Position numbers and translations under genes: made by a program
Part shown: positions 25,656-32,327 of the stretch, piece after piece
Numbering within the stretch: the stretch's first letter is position 1
Layout of the letters: each line of letters begins with the position of its first letter
Assembly (NCBI RefSeq): GCF_001865015.1
Contig: NZ_MJGV01000046.1
Coordinates: 741,735 to 805,734, forward strand
Direction of reading: 5' to 3'
Length of the DNA stretch: 64,000 bases
Source of the DNA: Curtobacterium sp. MMLR14_010
GTDB lineage: Bacteria > Actinomycetota > Actinomycetes > Actinomycetales > Microbacteriaceae
The notes under the pieces: generated by a model
Told to the model about the DNA's origin: nothing
Database searches by the model: none
Seen by the model: only the letters and a program-made list of their open reading frames with translations

Positions 25656-26524
25656 GCGGTGACCTCGGTCCGGTCGTGGTGGCGGGCGGAGAAGACGACG
25701 ACGTCGTCGACCGTTGCGTCGTCGACCACCACGTCGGGACCGAACAGGGCGGAGTCCGCCAACTGGATGAGCCCGTCCCAGCGGTCGTGCTCGAGGCGCA
25801 GACCGATCACGGCGCGCTCGGTACCGGGGTCCGGCCGGCCGGCCCCGCGCACGACCGCGAACTCCTCGTGCAGGGCGTCGACGGTACCGCTCCAGACGAC
25901 CCGCCCGCGGCCGAGGACCTGGATCCGGTCGGCGAGGGCGTCGAGGTCGGCCGTGGTGTGCGTGGTGAACAGCAGACTGTGCAACGGGTCGGTCATGAAC
26001 TCACGCAGCACGTCGAGCAGCTCCGCGCGGGACACCGGGTCGAGCCCACTCGTCGGTTCGTCGAGCACGAGCAGCTCCGGACGATGTGCCAGGGCCGTGG
26101 CCACGGAGAGCTTGACGCCCTGCCCGCGCGAGAGCCCGCCGACCTTCGTGGTCGTCGGGACCTCGAACCGACGGAGGAGCTCGTGGAACCAGGCCTCGTC
26201 CCAGTGCTCGTAGAAGCCGCCGATTCGTCGGCCGATGCGGTCGACACGCCACTCAGGCCCGACGAACGGCAGGTCGAGCACGACCCCGAGCCGCTGGGCG
26301 ACGTCCGGGTGGCCGGGGCGGAGGCCGTCGAAGAGCGTGACGCTGCCCGGCTCGGTGTCGATCATGCCGACCACCGATCGGATGGTCGTCGTCTTGCCTG
26401 CGCCGTTCGGACCGACCAGGCCCAGCACGGTGCCGACGGGCAGCACCAGGTCGACGTCGTCCAGCCGGAAGGTGCCGCTGGCTCGACTGAGCCCCCGCAC
26501 CTCGATCGCGTTCGTGGTCATCAT
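25652..26524 (-). CDS. ABC transporter ATP-binding protein
   Basis: The 290-residue ATPase has Walker A GPNGAGKTTTIR (about residue 40), Q-loop region, a degenerate signature GGLSRGQGVKLS (LSRGQ instead of LSGGQ) at about 135, Walker B LLVLDEPTSGLDPVSR and a switch histidine in LLFTTHTTADLDALAD. The C-terminal 60 residues are a regulatory extension. ATG 26524 overlaps the GntR stop by 4 bp and follows GGAG. It drives the permease encoded next. Confidence 0.93.
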   Translation of the reverse strand: MMTTNAIEVRGLSRASGTFRLDDVDLVLPVGTVLGLVGPNGAGKTTTIRSVVGMIDTEPGSVTLFDGLRPGHPDVAQRLGVVLDLPFVGPEWRVDRIGRRIGGFYEHWDEAWFHELLRRFEVPTTTKVGGLSRGQGVKLSVATALAHRPELLVLDEPTSGLDPVSRAELLDVLREFMTDPLHSLLFTTHTTADLDALADRIQVLGRGRVVWSGTVDALHEEFAVVRGAGRPDPGTERAVIGLRLEHDRWDGLIQLADSALFGPDVVVDDATVDDVVVFSARHHDRTEVTA

Positions 26525-26916
26525 CGTCTCCATTCGTCGTCGATGCGGGAGTCCAGGTCCTCGCGGGTCATCCGTGCGGCACGTGCGGCGCGGACGACGT
26601 CCTGCACCGCGGTGTCGACCCGCTCGACGAGCGCCGTGAGCGCGACGTCCGGGTCGACGGGCAGCACCGCGAACCCGCGGCCGTGCTCGTTCGCCACGAC
26701 ACCCTCGGCGACCAGGTCGTTGTAGGCCCGGGTGATGGTCACCATGCTGACGCGCAGTTCCGCGGCGAGCTGCCGCAACGACGGCAGCATCGCGCCCGGG
26801 GGCAGCTCGCCGCTGTGGACCGCGCCGCGGACCGCCGTCTTGATCTGTTCGTACATCGGGACGCCGGAACTCGACGACAGGACGATGCGCAGACCCGTGC
26901 CGGGCGGGGAGGTCAC
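26521..26916 (-). CDS. GntR-family (YtrA-type) transcriptional regulator
   Basis: The 131-residue protein is short: VPMYEQIKTAVRGAVHSGELPPGAMLPSLRQLAAELRVSMVTITRAYNDLVAEGVVANEHGRGFAV is the GntR winged helix, followed by only about 45 residues of helices, as in YtrA-type regulators linked with ABC transporters. GTG 26916 overlaps the stop of the preceding small gene (GTGA). It probably represses its own operon through the site at 27127-27152. Confidence 0.9.
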   Translation of the reverse strand: MTSPPGTGLRIVLSSSSGVPMYEQIKTAVRGAVHSGELPPGAMLPSLRQLAAELRVSMVTITRAYNDLVAEGVVANEHGRGFAVLPVDPDVALTALVERVDTAVQDVVRAARAARMTREDLDSRIDDEWRR

Positions 26917-27095
26917 TGGCCGGTCCACCCACTGCGGCTGAAGTCGCCGGCGCGGCCGAAGCGACGGAAGACGACCGCGAGTGCGATCACGATCCCGAGG
27001 ACCCCCGTCAGGGTGGCTGCCCCCCAGAGGTGCAGGACGGCGAGGACGACGGCGGCGAGGACCAGGACGGCCCCGATGATCAGCGAGTTTCGCAT
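26913..27095 (-). CDS. Small membrane protein, first gene of the GntR-ABC operon
   Basis: Sixty residues with two hydrophobic helices: NSLIIGAVLVLAAVVLAVLH and ATLTGVLGIVIALAVVFRRF, then a basic-aromatic tail FSRSGWTGQ. No family recognised. Its stop overlaps the GntR start by 4 bp, so it belongs to the operon and may modulate the transporter. ATG 27095; the preceding region holds the predicted operator. Confidence 0.75.
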   Translation of the reverse strand: MRNSLIIGAVLVLAAVVLAVLHLWGAATLTGVLGIVIALAVVFRRFGRAGDFSRSGWTGQ

Positions 27096-27126
27096 GAGCG
27101 CTCTTTCGTGGCGTTGGTGGCGTGCT

Positions 27127-27152
27127 TACTGTGTAGGTACACCAGTACAGTA
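27127..27152 (-). promoter_or_regulatory. Probable GntR operator
   Basis: TACTGT (27127-27132) and ACAGTA (27147-27152) form an interrupted palindrome around an AT-rich centre, about 30 bp upstream of the first gene of the operon. Spacing and position fit autoregulation by the YtrA-type GntR protein. Inference from symmetry. Confidence 0.55.
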
Positions 27153-27228
27153 GGGGTGCCTCGAGCGTTTCGCAAGGGGCCGAGCGGCCGTCCTCCGCCT
27201 CAGTCGGCACCTCTCCGCGGCGCTGCAC

Positions 27229-27280
27229 CACGAGACGAACGCAGCACCGCGGAGTTCCGCGGTGCTGCGTTCGTTTCGTG
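27229..27280. terminator. Near-perfect 25-bp hairpin beside the putA tail
   Basis: 27229-27253 pairs with 27256-27280 in 24 of 25 positions around a 2-nt loop. It lies 21 bp beyond the ancestral putA stop at 27301, so it is best read as the original putA terminator, now cut off from putA by the integrated element. Confidence 0.7.
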
Positions 27281-27300
27281 GCCCGGTGCGATGGTGCCGG

Positions 27301-27345
27301 TCAGATCAGGTCGTCGGTGAGGTGGTTCGGCGTGCCCAACCGTTC
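27301..27345 (-). pseudogene. putA: Displaced original 3' end of putA
   Basis: Read on the minus strand this short stretch encodes ERLGTPNHLTDDLI and a TGA stop at 27303-27301. The PutA reading frame at the far side of the element reads RFGTPN and then changes to an unrelated ending. Joining the two at the shared GGCACGCC restores RFGTPNHLTDDLI, the style of ending expected for actinobacterial PutA. This shows the insertion point directly. Confidence 0.85.
27326..27339. other. attL, hybrid attachment site
   Basis: TTCGGC-GT-GCCCAA: the left arm is the chromosomal (putA) half-site, the right arm the element half-site, joined at the central GT at 27332-27333. The matching right site is at 36245-36258. 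Confidence 0.85.
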
Positions 27346-27368
27346 ACAGTAAGCTCTAGGATCGAGGA

Positions 27369-28862
27369 ATGAAGCGCGCCGTCCTGTACCTCCGCCTGTC
27401 CTCGATCTCCGAAGACTCGACCTCGATTGAGCGCCAGCGCGCGGACCTCCAGGGTCTCGCTGAGCGCGAAGGCTGGGACGTTGTCGAGACGCTGACGGAC
27501 GACGGTATCTCGGGGCGGAAGGCCCGGGCGAACGCCGCCGCGGCGCTCCGGATGCTCCGCGACGGCGAGGCCGACGTGCTCGCCGTGTGGAAGCTCGACC
27601 GCTGGACCCGCCAGGGCCTCGGCGCGATCGGTGCTCTCGCAGACACGCTCGACGCGACGCCCGGCGCTACGTTCGTCGCGATGCAGGACGGCCTCCGCTC
27701 AAATCAACCGGCCTGGCGCCTGATCGCCGCCGTCCTCTCCGAGGTGGCCCGCACGGAGGCCGACAACACCGCGAAGCGAGTAGCCTCCTCTATCGCGCAC
27801 CGCCGGACGGTAGCCCACCGCTACACGGGCGGCGCGACGATCCCCTTCGGTTTCGACTCAGTCCCGGCGCCCGACGGCGTCGGCCGGGTGCTCGTGCACG
27901 ACCCCGAGGAGGCCGTCGTCGTCCGCGAGATCGCACGGCGGCTCCTGGAGTCCGACGTGTCCCTGACGAAGCTCGCGATCGAGCTCACGGCCCGCGGCGT
28001 CCCGACCTCGCGCTCTCCGAAGCGACGAGCTCGCAAGCTGGGGAAGCCGGACGCCGGGCTCGACGCCGGGCTCTGGCGCGCCCACACGGTCAAAGACCTT
28101 GTGACGCAAGACCTCGCCCTCGGCCGGGTCACGCACCGCGGCGCCCTGGTCCGGGACGAGGACGGCCTCCCGGCGACTGTCTGGGAGCCGCTCCTCGACA
28201 GGGCGACGGTCGAGCGCCTCCGAGCTCGCTACGCTGACGCGAAGCGCGGCCCCGTGACACGCGTCGCCCGGAAGGCGCGGCTTCTGTCCGGCGTCGCCTT
28301 CTGCGGGCACTGCGACTCGAAGCTCTGGGTCTCGACCCAGGGCAGCCGCCCGATCTACCAGTGTGCGAAGCCGCGCGAGTACGGCGAGTGCACCGGCTAC
28401 CCGCGCGTCGACGCGGTGAACCTGGAGGCCCTCGTCGTCTCCGAGTTCCTCGCGTTCCGCGGCCCCTTCCCCGAAATGCGCGAGGAGCAGACGGTCGACT
28501 CCCGGGACGACTCCGCGGACCTCCAGGACGTCGAGGCAGCTCTTCGAGAGGCGACCGCTGCCCTCCTCGAAGACGACGCGGACCCAGCGGCCCTCATGCG
28601 GAGGATCGACGCCCTGAAGGCCCGACGTACAGAGCTGCGCGCCTCGGCCGCCTCTGCGACCGTGACGACGCGACTCGTGCCGACCGGTCGGACGCTCGCA
28701 GACGCCTGGCACGCGGACGAAGACCTCGACCGCCGCCGAGCCGTCCTCCTCGAAGCGCTCGATCACGTCGCGATCCTGAAGTCCACGAGCCCGGATCGCC
28801 GGTCGCGAGCCCTCGATCGCGAGCGCGTCGTCTTCCGCTGGAGCGACGAAGTCGAGGTCTGA
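27369..28862 (+). CDS. Large serine integrase
   Basis: The 497-residue protein is a serine recombinase. The N-terminal catalytic domain starts KRAVLYLRLSSISEDSTSIE, with catalytic Ser about residue 11 or 12, and continues DGISGRKARANAAAAL and VWKLDRWTR. A recombinase domain of about residues 155-290 follows, then the zinc ribbon SGVAFCGHCDSKLW...CAKPREYGEC at about 305-345 and a coiled-coil/C-terminal part. This length and order mark the phage-type integrases that join attP and attB. The start has AGGA right before ATG. It lies beside attL, as usual, and is followed by a terminator hairpin. It surely integrated this element; excision would need a directionality factor, not identified. Confidence 0.93.
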   Translation: MKRAVLYLRLSSISEDSTSIERQRADLQGLAEREGWDVVETLTDDGISGRKARANAAAALRMLRDGEADVLAVWKLDRWTRQGLGAIGALADTLDATPGATFVAMQDGLRSNQPAWRLIAAVLSEVARTEADNTAKRVASSIAHRRTVAHRYTGGATIPFGFDSVPAPDGVGRVLVHDPEEAVVVREIARRLLESDVSLTKLAIELTARGVPTSRSPKRRARKLGKPDAGLDAGLWRAHTVKDLVTQDLALGRVTHRGALVRDEDGLPATVWEPLLDRATVERLRARYADAKRGPVTRVARKARLLSGVAFCGHCDSKLWVSTQGSRPIYQCAKPREYGECTGYPRVDAVNLEALVVSEFLAFRGPFPEMREEQTVDSRDDSADLQDVEAALREATAALLEDDADPAALMRRIDALKARRTELRASAASATVTTRLVPTGRTLADAWHADEDLDRRRAVLLEALDHVAILKSTSPDRRSRALDRERVVFRWSDEVEV

Positions 28863-28880
28863 CCTAGGCGAGCGCCGCTC

Positions 28881-28917
28881 GAAGCCCTCTCCTCCCTCGC
28901 CGGAGCGAGAGGGCTTC
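28881..28917 (+). terminator. Terminator after the integrase gene
   Basis: GAAGCCCTCTC (28881-28891) pairs with GAGAGGGCTTC (28907-28917), followed by GTCGTTTC. Position 18 bp behind the integrase stop. Confidence 0.75.
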
Positions 28918-28980
28918 GTCGTTTCTGAACGCCGGATTGACGCCGAAGGCGCGTTTACACGGCTCCGTGAGGCCCTCTGG

Positions 28981-29085
28981 GGTGACGAAGTGACGGAAGT
29001 ACCCCCTCCTCTGGTTAGTGCTTATAGGTCGGTCTCCACTCAGAGAGAGAACTAGAAGAGGGTGCACTTCCGTCACTTCGTCACC
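28981..29085. repeat. 20-bp perfect inverted repeat with internal iterons
   Basis: 28981-29000 is the exact reverse complement of 29066-29085. Each arm contains the word GTGACG twice (GTGACGAA then GTGACGGAA). The 65-bp centre is relatively AT-rich, with TTATAGGT and a purine run GAGAGAGAACTAGAAGAGG, and the arms continue into an imperfect CT/AG-rich stem. It looks like a replication origin or a two-sided operator between integrase and cargo genes. No gene is supported between 28863 and 29173. Confidence 0.75.
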
Positions 29086-29121
29086 GCCCCGCCTCCGGCG
29101 CCCCTCGGCGTGAGCAGCTCA

Positions 29122-29150
29122 ATGCGCCTGGCCCCCTTCTCCTCTGTCCC
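29122..29150 (+). repeat. 29-bp direct repeat, copy 1
   Basis: Matches 29415-29443 in 26 of 29 positions; core GCCTGGCCCCCTTCTC. It lies 24 bp upstream of the first zinc-binding mini-gene, so it may be part of a promoter or leader. Confidence 0.75.
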
Positions 29151-29173
29151 CGTCACCGACAAAAGGAGCCAAC

Positions 29174-29401
29174 ATGCCGACCCCAGAGGATCACGTGCGC
29201 CGGGTGGCGGCGAGGTTCGACGACGGCTCCGGCGAAGTTGTGGCCTCCGCCCTTCGGACCCTCGCTCGCCGCCAGGCCGGATCCGGGAAGACGTGTGCCG
29301 CCTGCGGCGAGCGGAAGCCGCTCTCGGCGTTCAGCGCTGACGCGCAGAAGGCAGACGCGCTCGCCTCGCGCTGCCGGTCCTGCCGGAGGCGACGTTGGTA
29401 A
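29174..29401 (+). CDS. Zinc-ribbon mini-protein
   Basis: Seventy-five residues. The C-terminal half reads KTCAACGERKPLSAFSADAQ and ends ASRCRSCRRRRW, a CxxC...CxxC zinc ribbon like those heading phage recombination endonuclease VII proteins, but the nuclease HNH part is missing. The N-terminal 35 residues form a basic helix. A perfect AAGGAG lies 6-7 nt upstream of ATG. Probably a nucleic-acid-binding protein. Confidence 0.75.
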   Translation: MPTPEDHVRRVAARFDDGSGEVVASALRTLARRQAGSGKTCAACGERKPLSAFSADAQKADALASRCRSCRRRRW

Positions 29402-29414
29402 CGCTTTGTTGGTC

Positions 29415-29443
29415 ATACGCCTGGCCCCCTTCTCTTCTGCCCC
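29415..29443 (+). repeat. 29-bp direct repeat, copy 2, running into a poly-C tract
   Basis: Second copy of the repeat at 29122-29150, 14 bp behind the first mini-gene stop. It ends in a run of nine C (29440-29448), a slippage-prone tract. Confidence 0.75.
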
Positions 29444-29485
29444 CCCCCATGTCGCCATTCATGGGAAGGCCCTTCTTGAAGGTCT

Positions 29486-29521
29486 GCCCCGTCTCGGCAA
29501 ATCGCCATGTCGAGACGGGGC
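29486..29521 (+). terminator. Hairpin with T-rich tail
   Basis: GCCCCGTCTCG (29486-29496) pairs with CGAGACGGGGC (29511-29521), followed by GCTTCTCTTT. It stands between the two zinc-binding mini-genes. Confidence 0.75.
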
Positions 29522-29566
29522 GCTTCTCTTTCGCCGTCAGCCGTTACCAACCGAGGAGCAGCCACC

Positions 29567-29845
29567 GTGAACCGCACTTGCGCCGCATGCGGCGCCCCGC
29601 TTACGCCCGACCGCCGAGCAGACGCCCGCTACTGCAACAGCACGTGCCGCGTTACCCGCCTCCGCAGCGAGCGTGACCTCGACGCCGCGCGCGACGCCGC
29701 CGCGACGTCGCTCCTCCTCCGCCAGACCCGCGCCCTCGCCGACCGAGACGCAGCCTCCGTGTGGGGTGATCCCGTCGCCTGCTCGGCCGCTGAAGCGGCG
29801 CTTCGCGAGATCGCCTCGCACGTCCGGCGCCTTTTCGGCGCCTGA
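29567..29845 (+). CDS. Second zinc-binding mini-protein
   Basis: The 92-residue protein begins NRTCAACGAPLTPDRRADARYCNSTCR, a CxxC...C-x3-C cluster of the type found in small treble-clef proteins of phages and plasmids. A helical, Arg/Ala-rich region follows (LRSERDLDAARDAAATSLLL, then AALREIASHVRRLFGA). GTG 29567 is chosen because GAGGAG lies about 8 nt upstream. It directly precedes the coat protein gene, 57 bp away. Function unknown; nucleic-acid binding is likely. Confidence 0.75.
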   Translation: MNRTCAACGAPLTPDRRADARYCNSTCRVTRLRSERDLDAARDAAATSLLLRQTRALADRDAASVWGDPVACSAAEAALREIASHVRRLFGA

Positions 29846-29902
29846 CCCACGTATCCGCGCCCGGACGAGCAGCCGTCCGGTCACTCCTACCGCAAGGAAT
29901 TC

Positions 29903-30796
29903 ATGCCTAATCAGCTCCTCACCCCTGACAACATCGCCTCGACTGCCGCCGCGCTCGTCGGTAAGGGCCTCGGCCTCGCCGCGCTCCTGCACCGCGACCT
30001 CGAAGCCGACTTCAGCGCAGGCTCCGGCGACACCGTGAAGGTCCGCGTGCCCGGCGCGATCGCTGTCCAGACGAAGGGCATCTACGACACGACGACCCCG
30101 CTCGTCCGGGGCTCGATCTCCGAGCAGTCGATCGACGTCAAGCTGACGACCCACGCCTACGACAGCGTCGTGCTGTCCGAGGGCGACATGGACCTGGAGG
30201 TCGCCGACTTCGCGAAGCAGATTCTTCTCCCGCAGGCCGACGCGATCGTGAACTACGTCGAGCGCACCGTCGCCGCGACGCTGAAGGCGACGCCGGAGAC
30301 CGAGTTGAGCTACGACCCGGCCGACCCGGCCCGGGTCTTCACGCAGATTCGCCGCCAGCTCCGCGACAACGGGGTCCCCACCACGGCGACGCTGATCACT
30401 GCCGTCGGTTCCGGCGTCATGGCCGACCTGATCGACGGGCCCGTCGGCTCGTCCGGAACCACGTTCGATGCCGACGGGAAGGTCCGCGGCTTCGAGGTCA
30501 TCGAGTCCACCCGTCTCGCCGCTGACGAGATCGTGGCCTTCGTCCCTGAGGCGTTCGCTCTCGTCGTCCGCGCCCCGGCGGCGCCCGACGGCGCACCTTA
30601 CTCCGCGTCGGTCAAGTCGGAAGGCTTCGCCCTTCGCCACATCCGTAGCTACGACCCGAGCCTCGCGGTCGACACGTCGCTCCTGAGCGCCTTCGTCGGC
30701 GTTCAGGCGATGCCGCTGGCGGTCGACAACGAAGACGGGACCGTGACGCTGAAGCCCAACGCAGGCGCCGTCCGCGTCCTGACCGCCTCGGCCTGA
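29903..30796 (+). CDS. Phage major coat protein, P22 gp5-like
   Basis: The 297-residue protein begins PNQLLTPDNIASTAAALVGK, then LLHRDLEADFSAGSGDTVKVRVPGAI, LTTHAYDSVVLSEGDMDLEVADFAKQILLPQADAIV and later RGFEVIESTRLAADEIVAFV. This order (N-arm helix, GDTV.V..P beta layer, E-loop strands, long spine helix) matches P22-type coat proteins of the HK97 fold in actinobacterial prophages. It is shorter than P22 gp5 (430 residues), lacking the telokin insertion. AAGGA lies 5 nt upstream of ATG. No protease, scaffold, portal or terminase gene is next to it, which is unusual for a working phage. Family assignment is from pattern recognition. Confidence 0.65.
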   Translation: MPNQLLTPDNIASTAAALVGKGLGLAALLHRDLEADFSAGSGDTVKVRVPGAIAVQTKGIYDTTTPLVRGSISEQSIDVKLTTHAYDSVVLSEGDMDLEVADFAKQILLPQADAIVNYVERTVAATLKATPETELSYDPADPARVFTQIRRQLRDNGVPTTATLITAVGSGVMADLIDGPVGSSGTTFDADGKVRGFEVIESTRLAADEIVAFVPEAFALVVRAPAAPDGAPYSASVKSEGFALRHIRSYDPSLAVDTSLLSAFVGVQAMPLAVDNEDGTVTLKPNAGAVRVLTASA

Positions 30797-30806
30797 GAGG
30801 AACCCC

Positions 30807-31082
30807 ATGCCTAGCCTCGAAGTCATCGCGGCCGTCGTCGACGACGTCCTCCGCAACAGCCCGGTGCCGTCGGTCGACGAGCTCGCTCCCGCGACCGCCG
30901 CTCGTGTCCGCGCCGAAGCACTCCGCCGAGGCGTGAGCCTCGCCGAGATCATCGCCGAGGGCCTTCGACTCGATCACGAGCAGCGCGAGGCGACCCTCCG
31001 CGCCGACCGGATCGCCACCCGCGCGCGCCGCGCGTGCCGCGGGAGCGGCACCCGCCGGATCGTGTACACGACGCAGGCGTAA
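30807..31082 (+). CDS. Small protein downstream of the coat protein
   Basis: The 91-residue protein begins PSLEVIAAVVDDVLRNSPVP and is mainly helical, with AARVRAEALRRGVSLAEIIAEGLRLDHEQREATL, and a strongly basic end (RATRARRACRGSGTRR-like). GAGAGGAA lies 6 nt upstream of the ATG; it follows the coat gene by 10 bp and is followed by a terminator, so the two form one transcription unit. Not recognised; a decoration, scaffold or DNA-binding protein is possible. Confidence 0.65.
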   Translation: MPSLEVIAAVVDDVLRNSPVPSVDELAPATAARVRAEALRRGVSLAEIIAEGLRLDHEQREATLRADRIATRARRACRGSGTRRIVYTTQA

Positions 31083-31087
31083 CAGCT

Positions 31088-31117
31088 GGAGGGGCCGCAT
31101 AGGGGAGCGGCCCCTCC
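31088..31117 (+). terminator. Terminator after coat protein unit
   Basis: GGAGGGGCCGC (31088-31098) pairs perfectly with GCGGCCCCTCC (31107-31117), 5 bp behind the stop. Confidence 0.8.
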
Positions 31118-31447
31118 TCCCTGCTCGTCGACAGGCGAGTAATCGACAGGTGCTCGGCGGCGGCCAGGGCCCGTCCCGCCACACCGTGACGCCGTCGCCC
31201 TTGTCCCCGTACGTCACAGCGCTCATCCGGTCGGAGATGCCAGCAGACCTTTCACACGGTCAGTACGCCGCCGTTGGGGCCGACGTCGGGTGCGCGGAAA
31301 CAGAGGGCAAATGGCTGTACCGGCGAGACGGGCGCCTCTCAGACTCGACTCCCGGTCCGTGCCGCGTGCGCAGCAGCTGAGCTGACGCTTCGCCACGCGG
31401 CGTTCGCAACAAGATGAGTTCGTCGTCTCACAGCCACTACCGAGCGA
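31118..31447. other. Gap without a supported gene
   Basis: Short frames exist on both strands but none has a ribosome-binding site, coding-like codon use over its length, or a recognisable product. The minus-strand start of one (VTYGDKGDGVTVWRDG, about 31170-31226) looks coding-like but falls into the terminator after some 30 codons and may be a gene remnant. Confidence 0.4.
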
Positions 31448-31696
31448 TCATGCTGCGTCGTTCCACCGCTTCCCTAGCTGAACCCAGAGGTGATCAACGG
31501 GCGCTGCGCCCGCGCTGACAAGCTCGTCCGTTAGAGCGGCGATCCCTGCCAGCAGGTCGTGCATCGGCCCCTCTGCGGTGTAGGAACCGGTACTCACGTT
31601 TACGAATCCGTAGTCGCGCAGGACACCGCGACAGCGGTTGGTAGTCGCGCTGCCGTAGTCGCCTTCCAGGGAGAACCGGATGTTCGCAATCGCCAT
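31448..31696 (-). CDS. Small alpha/beta protein of unknown function
   Basis: The 82-residue protein begins AIANIRFSLEGDYGSATTNR and continues with VLRDYGFVNVSTGSYTAEGP and a helix DLLAGIAALTDELVSAGAAP, ending VDHLWVQLGKRWNDAA. A strand-helix-strand pattern with RxGF-like turn recalls small ferredoxin-like folds such as VapD/Cas2, but I cannot show homology. ATG 31696 has GAGGG about 8 nt upstream. GC is lower than the chromosome. It lies divergent to the methyltransferase-nuclease gene. Confidence 0.6.
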   Translation of the reverse strand: MAIANIRFSLEGDYGSATTNRCRGVLRDYGFVNVSTGSYTAEGPMHDLLAGIAALTDELVSAGAAPVDHLWVQLGKRWNDAA

Positions 31697-32327
31697 TGAT
31701 AATCCCTCGCGTCGAAGTTTCTCGAAGGATACCCAGAACCATGACCTGGCCGGCCACCCCAACTCGGGGAGCAAGTCTTGACCGCACCTCGCAGCCTCAC
31801 CCCGTCCCGCTGATTGAAGCTGGCTCCAGATCGAGGTCCCCCAACCGCTGAACCGTCGTGGCACCTGACGGTTGTCGCGCGTCGCCGCTGTTCTTCCCCG
31901 ACGACAACTGCTGCCTGCTGCCTGCTGCCTGCTGCCTGCTGGCCGACTCGACTCGAACCGCCGTCGTCCGAGGCCCATCGCCCAACGCGGACCACCCGAC
32001 AGGAACCAAGCGACTTTCGAATCGTCTGACCGCGGGGAGGGACTCCCCGGGGTGGGGAGTCCCCCGAACCGAACCGGCATAGCGAGCGGCTGCGAGCGTG
32101 AGTCTGAGGTTTTCAACAACTGCCCGGGACGCGGGGGTGTTCGCGCGACTAGCGGGACCGTGGCCGCGACCGGACCGGTTCAAACCAATCCTCCGCGAAA
32201 GCCGAGCGACGGGAGGCTCTCCTCAGGATCAAGGCGGCCAACTGGACGCCCCTCTCCGCACACGGCCTCTGGGGAACATGCCCGCGCGGCGATGCGGACC
32301 GCTCGTTGCGAGCACTACCCTTGGACG
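31697..32327. other. Long leader region upstream of the methyltransferase gene
   Basis: About 630 bp without a supported gene. It contains the 7-bp tandem repeat at 31909-31942 and a copy of the recurring word GAGCCTCCCGTC (complement, 32208-32219). An open frame continues from 31872 into the methyltransferase, but its translation is low-complexity and unlike a protein. Confidence 0.5.
31909..31942. repeat. 7-bp tandem repeat, five units
   Basis: CTGCTGC is repeated four times with a fifth partly changed unit. A 7-bp unit shifts reading frame with every copy gained or lost, and the tract lies in an open frame leading into the methyltransferase gene. Confidence 0.8.

Noticed and set aside
24936-27280. 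Hairpins at 24936-24989 and 27229-27280 as ends of an insertion sequence
   Set aside because: They are different sequences, each a closed hairpin near a gene end, and no transposase lies between them.
28864-29076. Minus-strand frame of 70 codons behind the integrase
   Set aside because: It covers the integrase terminator and the inverted repeat at 28981-29085; no ribosome-binding site or recognisable product.
31872-32327. N-terminal extension of the methyltransferase-nuclease by 152 codons
   Set aside because: Translation is low complexity and crosses a 7-bp repeat; the conserved methyltransferase start is at 32328. Kept only as a possible phase-variation leader.
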